NCBI RefSeq assembly: GCF_018100795.1
Contig: NZ_JAGJDY010000007.1
Span: 62,001-126,000 of the forward strand
Length of the DNA: 64,000 bases
DNA from: Alteromonas sp. MMG017
GTDB lineage: Bacteria; Pseudomonadota; Gammaproteobacteria; Enterobacterales; Alteromonadaceae
Direction of reading: 5' to 3'
This document shows positions 16,840-26,308 of this stretch, piece after piece. Within the stretch, counting starts at the first letter, position 1. Each line of letters starts with the position of its first letter. Position numbers and translations under genes: made by a program. The notes under the pieces are model-generated. The model was given only the letters and a program-made list of their open reading frames with translations, searched no databases and was not told where the DNA came from.

Positions 16840-19707
16840 TTAGAAAGTGTAGTTAAAGCCAAGTAAGAAGTTACGGCCGTATGATTGATACTCCGTAATT
16901 TGGCGGTCATCGCCCGGATTAACACGAACAGTAGGCTCATCAGTTAAGTTCTGGCCTTGAAAGGTCACTCGAAGGCCTTCAAGATACTCAATGCCTGATT
17001 CACTGAAGTCATAACCGATCTGCGCGTCTATCTGCTTAACGCCGTTATCTTCTATTGGTGCTAGTGAAAGGCTGATCGCACGGGTCTCGGTAGCAAAAGC
17101 ATCACGCTTGGTACCTGAAACGCGGATTTCAAAACCATTACTCTCGTAGAAAGCGGTCAGTGAATAACTCTCTTCAGAGAGACCCGGTACCGCTTCACCA
17201 TTTTCAAGTTCTCCATCAAGGAATGTCGCACTTGCAAATACACCAAACCCTTCAAGTGACTCATGAAGTATTTCAAACGGCAAGCTACCTTGTAACTCCC
17301 AGCCACGAACAAAGCCCTCAAGACCATCTTCACGGAAGCTTACGATTCCGTTAAATGTCGCTGGAGGAACAATATCGCTTTCATCCAACACACCATCGCC
17401 ATTGATATCTGTTTGACCTGAAGTTTCGTGAAAACCTTCAATATAAGATTCACTAAAGTCGCCAACTGTTTGTCCGGCTACGTGCCAGTTAGTCAGGTCT
17501 TTATAAAAGAAACTAACTGCATAATATCCTGAATCTGCAAAGTAGTTTTCGTAGGCAATATCAAATTGGTTTGCTTCAAGAGGTCTTAGGCGTGAATTAC
17601 CTGCACTTGCTGCCCACGGACCATTCGCAACATTTTCTGAGATTATTTGCTGGTCATTAAACGTAAAGCTAACCGTGTTATTCGGGCGCATGTCGTCCAT
17701 ACGTGGACGACTGATAACTTTACCTAATGCAGTACGAATAAACTGGTTTTCAGCAATTTCGAAGCTTAGGTTAAGTGTTGGTAGTACGTCAGTATATGAG
17801 TCACCATCAGAAATCGGTGTTACTGCTGTAAATCCAGTTGGACCGGTAGTCGTATTGAAACCAGAACCTGACTGGTCAACATTTACAACTTGAAGACCAA
17901 GGTTACCAAAAACTAAAATATCGCCAATTTCCGTTTCGATATCTAATTTAGTATAGGCAGTCAGAATATCTTCTGAGATAGAATATGAGTCACCAAAACG
18001 ACCATTTTCGAAAAGTTCAGCCTCTGTTTCAATGTAATAACCGCTTCTGTACAAACCAAGACCGTCGTAGGCAATCACGCCTTCAATCCCAATATGGCTT
18101 AAATCTGCTGTACCAATAGGGTTAGGCACGAGTTCAGCGTCAGGCCATGTTGGAGCGGTCAAATAAGCCCCATTGTTATCTTTAGATTTTTCACGCTCTT
18201 GATAGTTAACACCGGCTGTTAACTTAGTAAAGATACCCCATTCAACGTAACCTTCTAGGTCAAGACGAATAGCATCAAGTGATTCATCAAAAATTGGCTC
18301 GTTAACGAAACCGTCCTGTGCTGTATTAGGTCCAAAACCTTCAACGCCTTGAAAGCGCTCCACAGGACTCAATGAACCACCCCATGCCTGCGGACCGGCT
18401 AAGAAGATTGAGTTTGGATCGGCGAGATCAACACCATCTAGTGTTGGGTGATCGCTATATATAGCACCAGTTGATGTCATCGTCCACGCTCGTGGCGTAA
18501 GTGGACGTCCATCTGCACCCGCACGACCTACTCCTGAATAGCTTTCAATGTCGGTGATAGTCTTATCAACTTGCCCCGATGAAATATCTAACGTCGCAGT
18601 CCAATTATCACTGATAATGTATTCGACGTTCAAACCAAAGGTAGTAAGTTCTGCCTCTTGCTGACGAGAATCGTTACGAATAACAGAAAGGAAGCCGTCG
18701 TAGTAACCCGAAGTAACAAGGCCATCTTCTACCCCAGTAATTGTATATGCACCTGTACCCCATTCAGCGCCGCCTTCTTCCACGCCACGTCTTGCATCAT
18801 TTTCTTCAAAGTCAATATAGAGTGCGTCGAATTGCAATTTAAGCTTATCTGAAGGTGCATATTCAATTACCCCCGCAATCGATGTACGTTCCAACATGGC
18901 TGACCGCGTGAACGAGTCGTGCCCACCAAGAATTACTGTTCCTTCTGGTACGTCAACACCTTCTGCGGCGTTCGCTGGGTTTGCATTTGCATATCCCCAA
19001 CCGCGGAAGTACTGCTCTTGACGAGGCGATTCCATATCAGCAATTACCAATGCTACTCCCAACTTGTCATCTGCAAACTGGTCTACATAGTTAAATGATA
19101 AACGATGACCGTCGTTTTCGAAGTCAGGGTTACCTGCGTCTTGTTGGTTTTTCTCGTAAGAACCATTAAACGCGACGGTTTTCTGAGCGCTCAGTGGACT
19201 TACAGTTTGAATGTCTACTGTACCACCAATACCTTGAGTCATAAGACCCGCTTCTGGTGTCTTGTATACAAGAATGTTTGAAACGATTTCAGTTGGATAA
19301 AGGTCAAATTCAACACCACGGTTGTCACCCATACCTAAAAGCTCACGGCCATTCAGCGTTGTGCCTACGTAGTTCTCATTAAAACCACGTACAGAAATAC
19401 CACTAGTACGACCATTACGACGCTCACCAGCTAGACCAGGAAGACGAGCAATTGACTCAGCGATACTTGTATCTGGTAGCTTACCGATGTCTTCAGCAGA
19501 AAGCGCTTCAACAATAGACGTATTGTCCATTTTGATTGCTTGAGCACGCTGAAGGCTGCCGCGAATACCACTCACTTGAATAACTTCAAGGTTTTCTTCA
19601 TCAACAGCATCAGTGTTTGCTTCTTGAGCAAGTGCCGGTGCACTACCAAATGCCATTCCACCAGAGATAAGCGCAGCTTTAATAAGGTTGGGTTTAAAAT
19701 GTTTCAT
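16840..19707 (-). CDS. TonB-dependent receptor, probable maltodextrin transporter 2
   Basis: Second large TonB receptor, of the same overall type as receptor 1 but clearly divergent in the barrel. I choose ATG 19707 (MKHFKPNLIK) over the longer frame from 19773, because it starts a standard signal peptide cleaved after ALA near residue 27. The plug contains IQVSGIRGSLQRAQ, DTSIAESIARLPGLAGER, the motif ISVRGFN, TLNGRELLG and GIGGTVDIQT. The barrel ends in Phe (FNYTF), the usual signal for BAM-mediated insertion. Operator D with a good promoter lies upstream. Two receptors under one operator type suggest uptake of glucans of different size or branching; that is inference. Confidence 0.93.
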   Translation of the reverse strand: MKHFKPNLIKAALISGGMAFGSAPALAQEANTDAVDEENLEVIQVSGIRGSLQRAQAIKMDNTSIVEALSAEDIGKLPDTSIAESIARLPGLAGERRNGRTSGISVRGFNENYVGTTLNGRELLGMGDNRGVEFDLYPTEIVSNILVYKTPEAGLMTQGIGGTVDIQTVSPLSAQKTVAFNGSYEKNQQDAGNPDFENDGHRLSFNYVDQFADDKLGVALVIADMESPRQEQYFRGWGYANANPANAAEGVDVPEGTVILGGHDSFTRSAMLERTSIAGVIEYAPSDKLKLQFDALYIDFEENDARRGVEEGGAEWGTGAYTITGVEDGLVTSGYYDGFLSVIRNDSRQQEAELTTFGLNVEYIISDNWTATLDISSGQVDKTITDIESYSGVGRAGADGRPLTPRAWTMTSTGAIYSDHPTLDGVDLADPNSIFLAGPQAWGGSLSPVERFQGVEGFGPNTAQDGFVNEPIFDESLDAIRLDLEGYVEWGIFTKLTAGVNYQEREKSKDNNGAYLTAPTWPDAELVPNPIGTADLSHIGIEGVIAYDGLGLYRSGYYIETEAELFENGRFGDSYSISEDILTAYTKLDIETEIGDILVFGNLGLQVVNVDQSGSGFNTTTGPTGFTAVTPISDGDSYTDVLPTLNLSFEIAENQFIRTALGKVISRPRMDDMRPNNTVSFTFNDQQIISENVANGPWAASAGNSRLRPLEANQFDIAYENYFADSGYYAVSFFYKDLTNWHVAGQTVGDFSESYIEGFHETSGQTDINGDGVLDESDIVPPATFNGIVSFREDGLEGFVRGWELQGSLPFEILHESLEGFGVFASATFLDGELENGEAVPGLSEESYSLTAFYESNGFEIRVSGTKRDAFATETRAISLSLAPIEDNGVKQIDAQIGYDFSESGIEYLEGLRVTFQGQNLTDEPTVRVNPGDDRQITEYQSYGRNFLLGFNYTF

Positions 19708-19790
19708 AAAACGGGTGTCCCATACAGTTATAGTTGTTGTCTTTTTGTTATTCTTATGACAAATAAATGACAATACATCTCACCGGGACA

Positions 19791-19819
19791 ATGCTATAGA
19801 GGTGCCAAGGTTTGCACAA
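19791..19819 (-). promoter_or_regulatory. Putative promoter of TonB receptor 2
   Basis: Minus-strand -35 TTGTGC (19814-19819), 17-bp spacer and -10 TAGCAT (19791-19796), with operator D 5 bp upstream of the -35. The geometry matches the promoters at operators A and C. Confidence 0.5.
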
Positions 19820-19824
19820 TTGCC

Positions 19825-19838
19825 TGCATACGTATTCA
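19825..19838. promoter_or_regulatory. Putative maltose-regulon operator D (TGCATACGTATTCA)
   Basis: Exact match to operators A and C, about 120-130 bp upstream of the receptor 2 start. Confidence 0.78.
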
Positions 19839-20011
19839 ATAAAATTTATGCAACATCAATTTAACAATACAAGTCGCAAATATGATGTAATTTTACAACA
19901 GTTACAGACCACAGTTACAAAGCTGAGCTAATTACCATTGTGATGTTAACAATGAAAACTAATGCTAGGGTTGATTGTTATATGAACTTGAAATAAATAC
20001 TTAGTTAATAT

Positions 20012-20830
20012 TCATTTAATTTTTGGAACTTGTGATGGAATCACAGGCATTTTTTCTGAATTTTGATGATAAAACTCCGCAAATTCGCCTGCAGTGGTAA
20101 ACCAAATATTAGTTTCCTCAGAAAGAACTTTTAGAATTGACTCAAAATAGTCCCAATTATTAAATGCAATATTTTGATCGAATTCCCACGAATGTCCCCA
20201 AATAACAAAGACAGATAATGAGTCAGTTTTATTTTCCACATATTTCTTGGCAAGCGGGTATGCGTCAGAATGATGTGCGCTAGGATGCCATTCGAATAAG
20301 TTTTCAGGTAACTCAAAATTCAGGGTGCTGTTTACCGTTCGAGCGTTAGTGAAACCAGCTTGTTTCAATGTTTGGATGACTTCGTCATCATATAGCCCTA
20401 GAGGATATGCAAAAGATGTTACGGTATACCCAGCAAATAAACTTAAACGTTCTTTGTCAGACTCAACTTGATGCTGTATTTCCTGTTGAGGCAAGCCGGG
20501 AAGTCCTGGATGCGAAAAGCTGTGACCTGCTATCTCGTGTCTTTTATATAGCACAGCTACTTCGTCATGATGTACATAGGTACCTTTAATAGCTAAGTAT
20601 TCTTTTAACCACGGGGCATGTTGCGAAAAAAGCCCCGAACTTAAGTTAAAAGTTCCTTTAACTTTGTACTTATCCAATAGGCTAACTAACCGCCTATCTT
20701 GTACCATCCCATCGTCGAAACTAAATACAACAGCCTTTTTATTTCCATCTGGATAGGTAAGCTCCGCATATGAAGAGTTGGCAATAAATAATAAACAGAT
20801 AAAGAGAAAGTATTTCTTAGATGTAATCAT
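20012..20830 (-). CDS. Exported polysaccharide deacetylase (CE4/NodB-like)
   Basis: Metal-dependent deacetylase acting on N- or O-acetylated carbohydrate. A signal peptide ends near residue 22 (NSSYA). The NodB motifs are intact: SFDDG at 37-41 (catalytic and metal Asp) and HSFSHP near 103-108 (metal His pair), followed by SFAYPLGLYDDEV. Length of 272 residues is standard. Its ATG overlaps the stop of the upstream SGNH hydrolase by 4 bp (ATGA), so translation is probably coupled. It is the last gene of a three-gene deacylation operon preceded by a variant maltose operator. The substrate is unknown; acetylated polysaccharide rather than peptidoglycan is suggested only by context. Confidence 0.92.
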   Translation of the reverse strand: MITSKKYFLFICLLFIANSSYAELTYPDGNKKAVVFSFDDGMVQDRRLVSLLDKYKVKGTFNLSSGLFSQHAPWLKEYLAIKGTYVHHDEVAVLYKRHEIAGHSFSHPGLPGLPQQEIQHQVESDKERLSLFAGYTVTSFAYPLGLYDDEVIQTLKQAGFTNARTVNSTLNFELPENLFEWHPSAHHSDAYPLAKKYVENKTDSLSVFVIWGHSWEFDQNIAFNNWDYFESILKVLSEETNIWFTTAGEFAEFYHQNSEKMPVIPSQVPKIK

Positions 20831-21519
20831 AAATTTTTTAAGTACGGCATCAATTGCTCTTTGAAAACTTGGTAACCCGCTTCGTTTAAATGCGTACCGT
20901 CAGTAGTAAGCGCTGGGTTCATCGTTCCATCAATGGAAAATGAATCGTGAAAATTCAAAAAAGTAAAATGGTCTGAATTACTTAACTCTATTTGTCTATT
21001 TACCTCTTTTGCCATAACGGTGATGTAGTCTCTATGATCGGGGAGCAGACCCAGCACAAAAATTTTTGTATTAGGTAAAGAGGCGTTAATCTTCGAAACA
21101 ATTTGTCTAATGTTCAACGCTGTATTTGATAAATTCTGGATCTCTCGTTCATAGTAGAGGTTAAAGATATCGTTGATACCAATTAAAAGGAAAACCACTG
21201 CTGGGCTATTATTTTCAATTTCTTGTAACCGTTCTAAAACCCCATAGGTCGTGTCACCGCTTATTCCTCTATTACGTACCTTTAAGTTATCAAACCTGAT
21301 AGACCAGTTGGCACCTAGTTCTGTTAGACTATCACCTATAAAAACAACATCTCCGGTTTTAATAGGCTGGGTATCAAAGAGCGCCATACGGCTCTGGTAA
21401 TGTTCTTTCAACCATTCGTTTTGATAGGGTATGCCTTGCTCGCCTGCGAATAAATTAAAGGCTGTACAAGTAAACGTTAGCGTAAATAGTATTCTTAAAA
21501 CATTCCGTCTTAGCCTCAT
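20827..21519 (-). CDS. Exported SGNH/GDSL hydrolase (esterase)
   Basis: Ser-dependent esterase of the SGNH fold. The N-terminal signal peptide runs to about residue 25 (NLFAG). Block I is FIGDSLTELG with nucleophile Ser64, block II NRGISGDT, block III LIGINDI with the conserved Asn, and block V TDGTHLNEAGY with the catalytic Asp and His, so all four blocks are present. It resembles carbohydrate or lysophospholipase-type GDSL enzymes. It sits 4 bp after the SASA-domain esterase and overlaps the deacetylase start, so all three form an operon. Substrate unknown; deacetylation of a sugar is the contextual guess. Confidence 0.92.
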   Translation of the reverse strand: MRLRRNVLRILFTLTFTCTAFNLFAGEQGIPYQNEWLKEHYQSRMALFDTQPIKTGDVVFIGDSLTELGANWSIRFDNLKVRNRGISGDTTYGVLERLQEIENNSPAVVFLLIGINDIFNLYYEREIQNLSNTALNIRQIVSKINASLPNTKIFVLGLLPDHRDYITVMAKEVNRQIELSNSDHFTFLNFHDSFSIDGTMNPALTTDGTHLNEAGYQVFKEQLMPYLKNL

Positions 21520-21523
21520 GCTG

Positions 21524-22432
21524 TTAATCCTTAATTAAACCGCAAGCTTCGACCAAATTCTTATAAGATAATGCGAAGTCTTTACCCATTTGAACGAAAC
21601 TTTCGCTGGTGTAATGCCATGGATCATCACCATAAGTATAGCTATCTGAGTTAGACATGTAAGTAGCGCAGTTGTCTGACTCAACAAACAATTTTTGAGC
21701 TAGATGCACACGCTCAATGTACGGCATAATATCTTCTTCGCCTAACTCAGAATCGGTAATCTTACCGATAACAACCGGCAGATCATCCATCCTTAAAGCG
21801 GCACGAAATAGGTTCATCAAAGAGGTTAAATTACTTAGATATGCATTAGCTGATTCTTTACTTGCGTGAGCATCTGCCTCACCCTGCATCCAAATAATTC
21901 CCATGGGTTTTAACGAGTCTGGTTCGCCATCGCCATCAATATCATTTGCAGCATAAGCGTTGTTGATTGCTTCTAACGCAAAATCATATTGATTATGACC
22001 TTTACCGTCAGTGAAATTCGGGTACCAGTTACTGTATCCCGTATTGAGCGCTAGGCCAGTTCCACCTACCGCATATTTAATAATGGCAATTTTTTTATCA
22101 GGATACTGCTGTTGAATCGACTGAGCGAAAGTCAACTCCGCGCCAAAGCGCTGTGACAGTGTATTTGTAGTGCCGTCAGATTGAAAGCCAGTCCCGTGAC
22201 CAGGCTTAAGCTTGTCCCACTTACCTACGCCTCCATTTTCTTGATTATCGAAAACACCATTACCATGAAAAATAAGCACCTCTTGTTCTTTTGCTATGTT
22301 ACTTGGTAACTCAGAAACATAACCATAGCCGTCCATATTTGATTGCCCTGCCATAAAAAAAGTCAAATACTCATCAGCTATGGTTGAGCATGAAAACAAT
22401 GAAGCTATACAGACTAATGCGGTGTTTTTCAT
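21524..22432 (-). CDS. Exported SASA-domain carbohydrate acetylesterase (sialate O-acetylesterase-like)
   Basis: Member of the sialate-O-acetylesterase/acetylxylan-esterase (DUF303, CE6-like) superfamily. A signal peptide ends near residue 19 (STIAD). The nucleophile motif is FFMAGQSNMDGYG with Ser31; GGTGLA and WMQGEADAH follow, and a C-terminal DPWHYTSES carries the likely catalytic Asp/His pair. It would remove O-acetyl groups from sugars in the periplasm or outside. It is first in the three-gene operon with the SGNH hydrolase and CE4 deacetylase. A weaker copy of the maltose operator lies 66-79 bp upstream. Confidence 0.9.
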   Translation of the reverse strand: MKNTALVCIASLFSCSTIADEYLTFFMAGQSNMDGYGYVSELPSNIAKEQEVLIFHGNGVFDNQENGGVGKWDKLKPGHGTGFQSDGTTNTLSQRFGAELTFAQSIQQQYPDKKIAIIKYAVGGTGLALNTGYSNWYPNFTDGKGHNQYDFALEAINNAYAANDIDGDGEPDSLKPMGIIWMQGEADAHASKESANAYLSNLTSLMNLFRAALRMDDLPVVIGKITDSELGEEDIMPYIERVHLAQKLFVESDNCATYMSNSDSYTYGDDPWHYTSESFVQMGKDFALSYKNLVEACGLIKD

Positions 22433-22497
22433 AATAAATATCTTCGTGTGATTTTGTTAACCAATCAAGATTACTATTAAACAAATTCATAACAAGG

Positions 22498-22511
22498 TGA
22501 ATACGATTGCA
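22498..22511. promoter_or_regulatory. Variant maltose-type operator E (reverse TGCAATCGTATTCA)
   Basis: Matches operator A/C/D at 12 of 14 positions when read on the minus strand; the two mismatches are adjacent in the left half. It lies upstream of the esterase/deacetylase operon. No good -35/-10 pair sits at the spacing seen at A, C and D, so function is less certain. Confidence 0.4.
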
Positions 22512-22557
22512 AGGTGCCTAAAAAGTAGAACTCTATTAAGGTTGGTCGCTACATACA

Positions 22558-22584
22558 AAAAAGCCCGCTAATTTGCGGGCTTTA
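22558..22584 (-). terminator. Rho-independent terminator after sucD
   Basis: Stem AAAGCCCGC/GCGGGCTTT (22560-22568 with 22575-22583), followed on the minus strand by six T. It lies 28 bp past the sucD stop and ends the sucABCD message. Confidence 0.9.
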
Positions 22585-22611
22585 CTTAAACACTTGCGTG
22601 CGCTTTGCTTA

Positions 22612-23484
22612 CTACCAACCAGTAGTTTCGCGAAGTGCCTTGCCGATATCAGCAAGAGAGCGAACGGTTTTAACGCCCGCATCTTCTAGTGCTTTGAATT
22701 TCTCGTCAGCTGTACCTTTACCGCCAGCGATGATTGCACCAGCGTGCCCCATACGCTTACCTTCAGGTGCAGTTACACCCGCAATGTAAGAAACAACAGG
22801 CTTAGTTACGTTAGCTTTGATGAATTCAGCAGCTTCTTCTTCTGCTGTACCACCAATTTCACCAATCATAACGATAGCTTCTGTTTGAGGATCATCTTGG
22901 AACAACTGTAGGATGTCGATGAAGTTTGAACCAGGAATTGGATCACCACCGATACCAACACAGCTAGACTGGCCGAAACCTTCGTCAGTAGTTTGCTTAA
23001 CCGCTTCGTACGTAAGTGTACCAGAGCGAGAAACAATACCTACTTTACCAGGCTTGTGGATGTGACCAGGCATGATACCAATCTTACACTCTCCAGGAGT
23101 AATAACACCTGGGCAGTTTGGTCCAATCATGCGAACGCCTTTTGCGTTTACGTATTCTTTAACGTAAAGCATATCAAGCGTTGGAATACCTTCAGTGATA
23201 CAAACGATAAGCTCGATGCCAGCATCAGCTGCTTCAACGATTGAATCTTTACAGAACGCAGCTGGTACATAGATAACAGTTGCAGTTGCGCCTGTTGCTT
23301 CTACCGCTTCACGTACTGTATTGAATACTGGAAGACCTAGGTGCTCAGTGCCGCCTTTGCCTGGTGTAACACCACCAACCATTTGCGTACCGTAAGCAAT
23401 CGCTTGCTCAGAGTGGAAAGTACCTTGACCACCAGTGAAACCTTGACAGATTACTTTGGTATCTTTGTTAATTAATACAGACAT
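22612..23484 (-). CDS. sucD: Succinyl-CoA synthetase alpha subunit
   Basis: Alpha subunit of the ADP/GDP-forming succinyl-CoA ligase of the TCA cycle. The CoA-binding Rossmann domain begins near [15 protein letters not shown], with [11 protein letters not shown] and the phosphorylated active-site His in RMGHAGAI near residue 246. Length of 290 is nearly the same as the E. coli protein. Its ATG overlaps the sucC stop by one base (TAATG), the usual translational coupling of these subunits. It is last in sucABCD and is followed by a strong terminator. Confidence 0.98.
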   Translation of the reverse strand: MSVLINKDTKVICQGFTGGQGTFHSEQAIAYGTQMVGGVTPGKGGTEHLGLPVFNTVREAVEATGATATVIYVPAAFCKDSIVEAADAGIELIVCITEGIPTLDMLYVKEYVNAKGVRMIGPNCPGVITPGECKIGIMPGHIHKPGKVGIVSRSGTLTYEAVKQTTDEGFGQSSCVGIGGDPIPGSNFIDILQLFQDDPQTEAIVMIGEIGGTAEEEAAEFIKANVTKPVVSYIAGVTAPEGKRMGHAGAIIAGGKGTADEKFKALEDAGVKTVRSLADIGKALRETTGW

Positions 23485-24650
23485 TATTTGCCCTCCGCTG
23501 CAGCAACAACTTTCTGTGCTGCATCAGTTAGCGACTCAGCAGCAATGATATCAAGACCAGAGTTCGCTAGAACTTCACGGCCAAGCTCTGCGTTTGTACC
23601 TTCAAGACGTACAACAACAGGAACACTAACGCCAACTTCTTTAACCGCGCCAATGATACCTTCAGCAATCATGTCACAACGAACGATACCGCCAAAGATG
23701 TTAACTAAAACAGCTGAAACGTTGTCGTCAGATAAGATGATTTTGAATGCTTCTGCAACACGCTCTTTAGTCGCGCCGCCACCAACATCTAGGAAGTTAG
23801 CTGGCTTGCCACCGTGTAGGTTTACGATATCCATCGTACCCATTGCTAGGCCTGCACCGTTAACCATACAACCTACGTTACCGTCTAGCGCAACATAGTT
23901 AAGTTCAAACTCAGCAGCATGCGCTTCACGTGCATCTTCTTGAGTAGGATCTTGCATAGCTTTAACTTTAGGCTGGCGATATAACGCGTTGCCGTCGATA
24001 GCTAGCTTAGCGTCAAGACAGTGAAGATCACCATCTTCTTTAATTACAAGCGGGTTAATTTCAATCAAAGCAACATCAAGATCTTCAAACATCTTAGCTA
24101 GGCCAAGGAAAATCTTAGTGAATTGCTTAATTTGAACGCCAGAAAGACCAAGTTTAAACGCCATTTCGCGCGCTTGGTAAGGCTGAGCACCAACAATTGG
24201 GTCGATTTCAGCTTTAAGGATTTTTTCAGGCGTTTCTTCAGCAACAGTTTCAATCTCAACGCCACCTTCAGTAGAAGCCATAAACACAACACGACGGGTT
24301 GTGCGGTCAACTACTGCACCAAGGTACAATTCGTTAGCGATATCTGTGCAAGTTTCAACAAGGATTTTGCTCACAGGCTGACCATTTTCGTCAGTCTGGA
24401 AAGTCACCAAATTTTTGCCAAGCCAGTTTTCTGCGAAAGCTTTAATTGCGTCAGTATCTTTTACTAACTTAACGCCACCTGCTTTACCGCGACCACCTGC
24501 GTGGACCTGACATTTTACTACCCACTCACTACCGCCAATGCGGTTAGCGGCCTCTACAGCACTTTCAGGAGTGTCTGCTGCGTATCCTTCAGAAACAGGT
24601 AGACCGTATTCTTTGAATAGCTGCTTACCTTGGTATTCATGCAAATTCAT
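23484..24650 (-). CDS. sucC: Succinyl-CoA synthetase beta subunit
   Basis: Beta subunit carrying the ATP-grasp domain; makes succinate, CoA and NTP from succinyl-CoA with SucD. It begins [23 protein letters not shown], diagnostic for the family, then [16 protein letters not shown] (nucleotide-binding), EINPLV near residue 200, and the C-terminal [11 protein letters not shown]oA-ligase domain. Full length at 388 residues, as in E. coli. It follows sucB after 150 bp, which contain no obvious terminator, so sucABCD is read as one unit. Confidence 0.98.
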   Translation of the reverse strand: MNLHEYQGKQLFKEYGLPVSEGYAADTPESAVEAANRIGGSEWVVKCQVHAGGRGKAGGVKLVKDTDAIKAFAENWLGKNLVTFQTDENGQPVSKILVETCTDIANELYLGAVVDRTTRRVVFMASTEGGVEIETVAEETPEKILKAEIDPIVGAQPYQAREMAFKLGLSGVQIKQFTKIFLGLAKMFEDLDVALIEINPLVIKEDGDLHCLDAKLAIDGNALYRQPKVKAMQDPTQEDAREAHAAEFELNYVALDGNVGCMVNGAGLAMGTMDIVNLHGGKPANFLDVGGGATKERVAEAFKIILSDDNVSAVLVNIFGGIVRCDMIAEGIIGAVKEVGVSVPVVVRLEGTNAELGREVLANSGLDIIAAESLTDAAQKVVAAAEGK

Positions 24651-24802
24651 GGTGTTTCTATCCGATTTTTAGTAAGACAAAAGCCGCTCGCGCGACTTGA
24701 TTAATTAGACTGATATTATAGGGCGAATATCAGCGTTGTGGCAGTAACGCATCTTACCTCAATAAGAAACGCCGCTGCGCACAATAACAAGAGAGGAAAG
24801 CC

Positions 24803-26302
24803 TTACACGTCTAATAGAAGGCGTGTTGGATCTTCAAGCATCTCTTTGATTGTTACCAAGAAGCCTACTGACTCTTTACCATCAACAATACGATGGTCGT
24901 AAGACAGGGCGAGGTACATCATTGGCAGAATTTCCACCTTACCGTTAACAGCCATTGGGCGATCTTGGATTTTATGCATACCCAAAATTGCGCTCTGTGG
25001 CGGGTTAATGATAGGCGTAGACATCAATGAACCAAACACACCACCGTTAGTGATAGTAAAGTTACCGCCTTGAAGGTCTGCCATCGACAATTTGCCATCA
25101 CGGCCTTTAATTGCCAATTCTTTAATTCCTTTCTCAACACCGGCCATACCTAGTGTATCCGTATCTTTTAAGATAGGCGTAACTAGACCGCGAGGCGTTG
25201 ATACCGCGATAGAGATATCGAAGTAGTTGTGATAAACAATGTCATCACCGTCAATTGATGCGTTCACATCTGGGAAACGTTTAAGGGCTTCAGTTACCGC
25301 TTTCACGTAGAAAGACATGAAACCTAAACGAATACCGTGACGTTTCTCAAAGCTCTCTTGATACTGCTTACGAAGTTCCATAATTGGCTTCATGTTAACT
25401 TCGTTGAACGTAGTTAGCATAGCAGTAGAGTTTTTAGCTTCAAGTAAACGGGTTGCAATCGTTTTACGAAGGCGTGTCATAGGTACACGTTTTTCAGTAC
25501 GGTTACCCGTAGGTAGTTCAGCAACATCGGCTGAAGCAGCCGGTGCTGAAGCCGCTGGTGCACTTCCACCTTTAAGGTGCTTTTCTACGTCTTCTTTAGT
25601 AATACGGCCATTTTTGCCCGTACCTTTAACTTTTGCTGCGTCTACGCCTTTTTCCGCCAGTAAACGGCGAACTGAAGGACTAAGTGCATCGCTGCTTTCA
25701 TCTGAATCATCAGAAGATGCTTCAGACGACTCAGATGCAGCTGCACCTGATGACGCGCCTTCAACAAATTTTGCAATTACTTCTTCAGCTGTCACTGTTG
25801 CGCCTTCTTCGGCAACAATATCAGATAGCGAGCCATCAGCTGGCGCGACGACTTCTAGAACAACTTTATCAGTTTCGATATCAACCAAGTTTTGGTCACG
25901 GCTTACCGCTTCGCCTACTGCAACATGCCACGTGGCGATGGTTGCATCAGCTACCGACTCAGGTAATACAGGCACTTTAACGTCTGACGTTTTACCGCTA
26001 GATGCAGGTGCTGCTTCTTTTTTAGATTCAGCTTTCGCTTCAGATTTAGCTGGCGCAGCGCCACCCTCTTCTAATTTAGCAATAACTTGTTCGCCTAGTA
26101 CCGTTGCACCCTCTTCATTAAGAAGCTCACCGATAGTTCCGTCGGCTGGTGCTACAACTTCCAGCACAACTTTATCAGTTTCAATGTCAACCAGGTTCTG
26201 GTCACGCTTTACCGCGTCGCCGGCCTTTACGTGCCAAGTTGCAATGGTGGCATCGGCAACTGACTCTGGTAGGACCGGAACTTTTATCTCAATTGTCATC
26301 AT
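24803..26302 (-). CDS. sucB: Dihydrolipoamide succinyltransferase (E2 of 2-oxoglutarate dehydrogenase), two lipoyl domains
   Basis: E2 core of the 2-oxoglutarate dehydrogenase complex. Unlike E. coli SucB (one lipoyl domain, about 405 residues), this 499-residue protein has two nearly identical lipoyl domains, near residues 3-78 and 108-185, each with the lipoylated Lys in [11 protein letters not shown]. Ala/Ser/Glu-rich linkers separate them. The E1/E3-binding domain ([20 protein letters not shown]) lies near 210-250. The catalytic domain fills the rest, with the active-site motif SYDHRIVDG near the C-terminus. The two lipoyl segments differ at many synonymous positions, so the duplication is not recent. 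A second in-frame ATG (26299) fits the AGGAAC site slightly better. Confidence 0.97.
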   Translation of the reverse strand: MMTIEIKVPVLPESVADATIATWHVKAGDAVKRDQNLVDIETDKVVLEVVAPADGTIGELLNEEGATVLGEQVIAKLEEGGAAPAKSEAKAESKKEAAPASSGKTSDVKVPVLPESVADATIATWHVAVGEAVSRDQNLVDIETDKVVLEVVAPADGSLSDIVAEEGATVTAEEVIAKFVEGASSGAAASESSEASSDDSDESSDALSPSVRRLLAEKGVDAAKVKGTGKNGRITKEDVEKHLKGGSAPAASAPAASADVAELPTGNRTEKRVPMTRLRKTIATRLLEAKNSTAMLTTFNEVNMKPIMELRKQYQESFEKRHGIRLGFMSFYVKAVTEALKRFPDVNASIDGDDIVYHNYFDISIAVSTPRGLVTPILKDTDTLGMAGVEKGIKELAIKGRDGKLSMADLQGGNFTITNGGVFGSLMSTPIINPPQSAILGMHKIQDRPMAVNGKVEILPMMYLALSYDHRIVDGKESVGFLVTIKEMLEDPTRLLLDV

Positions 26303-26308
26303 TGTTCC

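Larger units (their letters stand above)
19708..20011. other. Intergenic promoter region of TonB receptor 2
   Basis: About 300 bp between the deacetylase stop and receptor 2. It holds operator D and the receptor promoter; the stretch 19840-20010 is AT-rich with no supported gene and no convincing terminator for the deacetylase operon. Confidence 0.6.
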
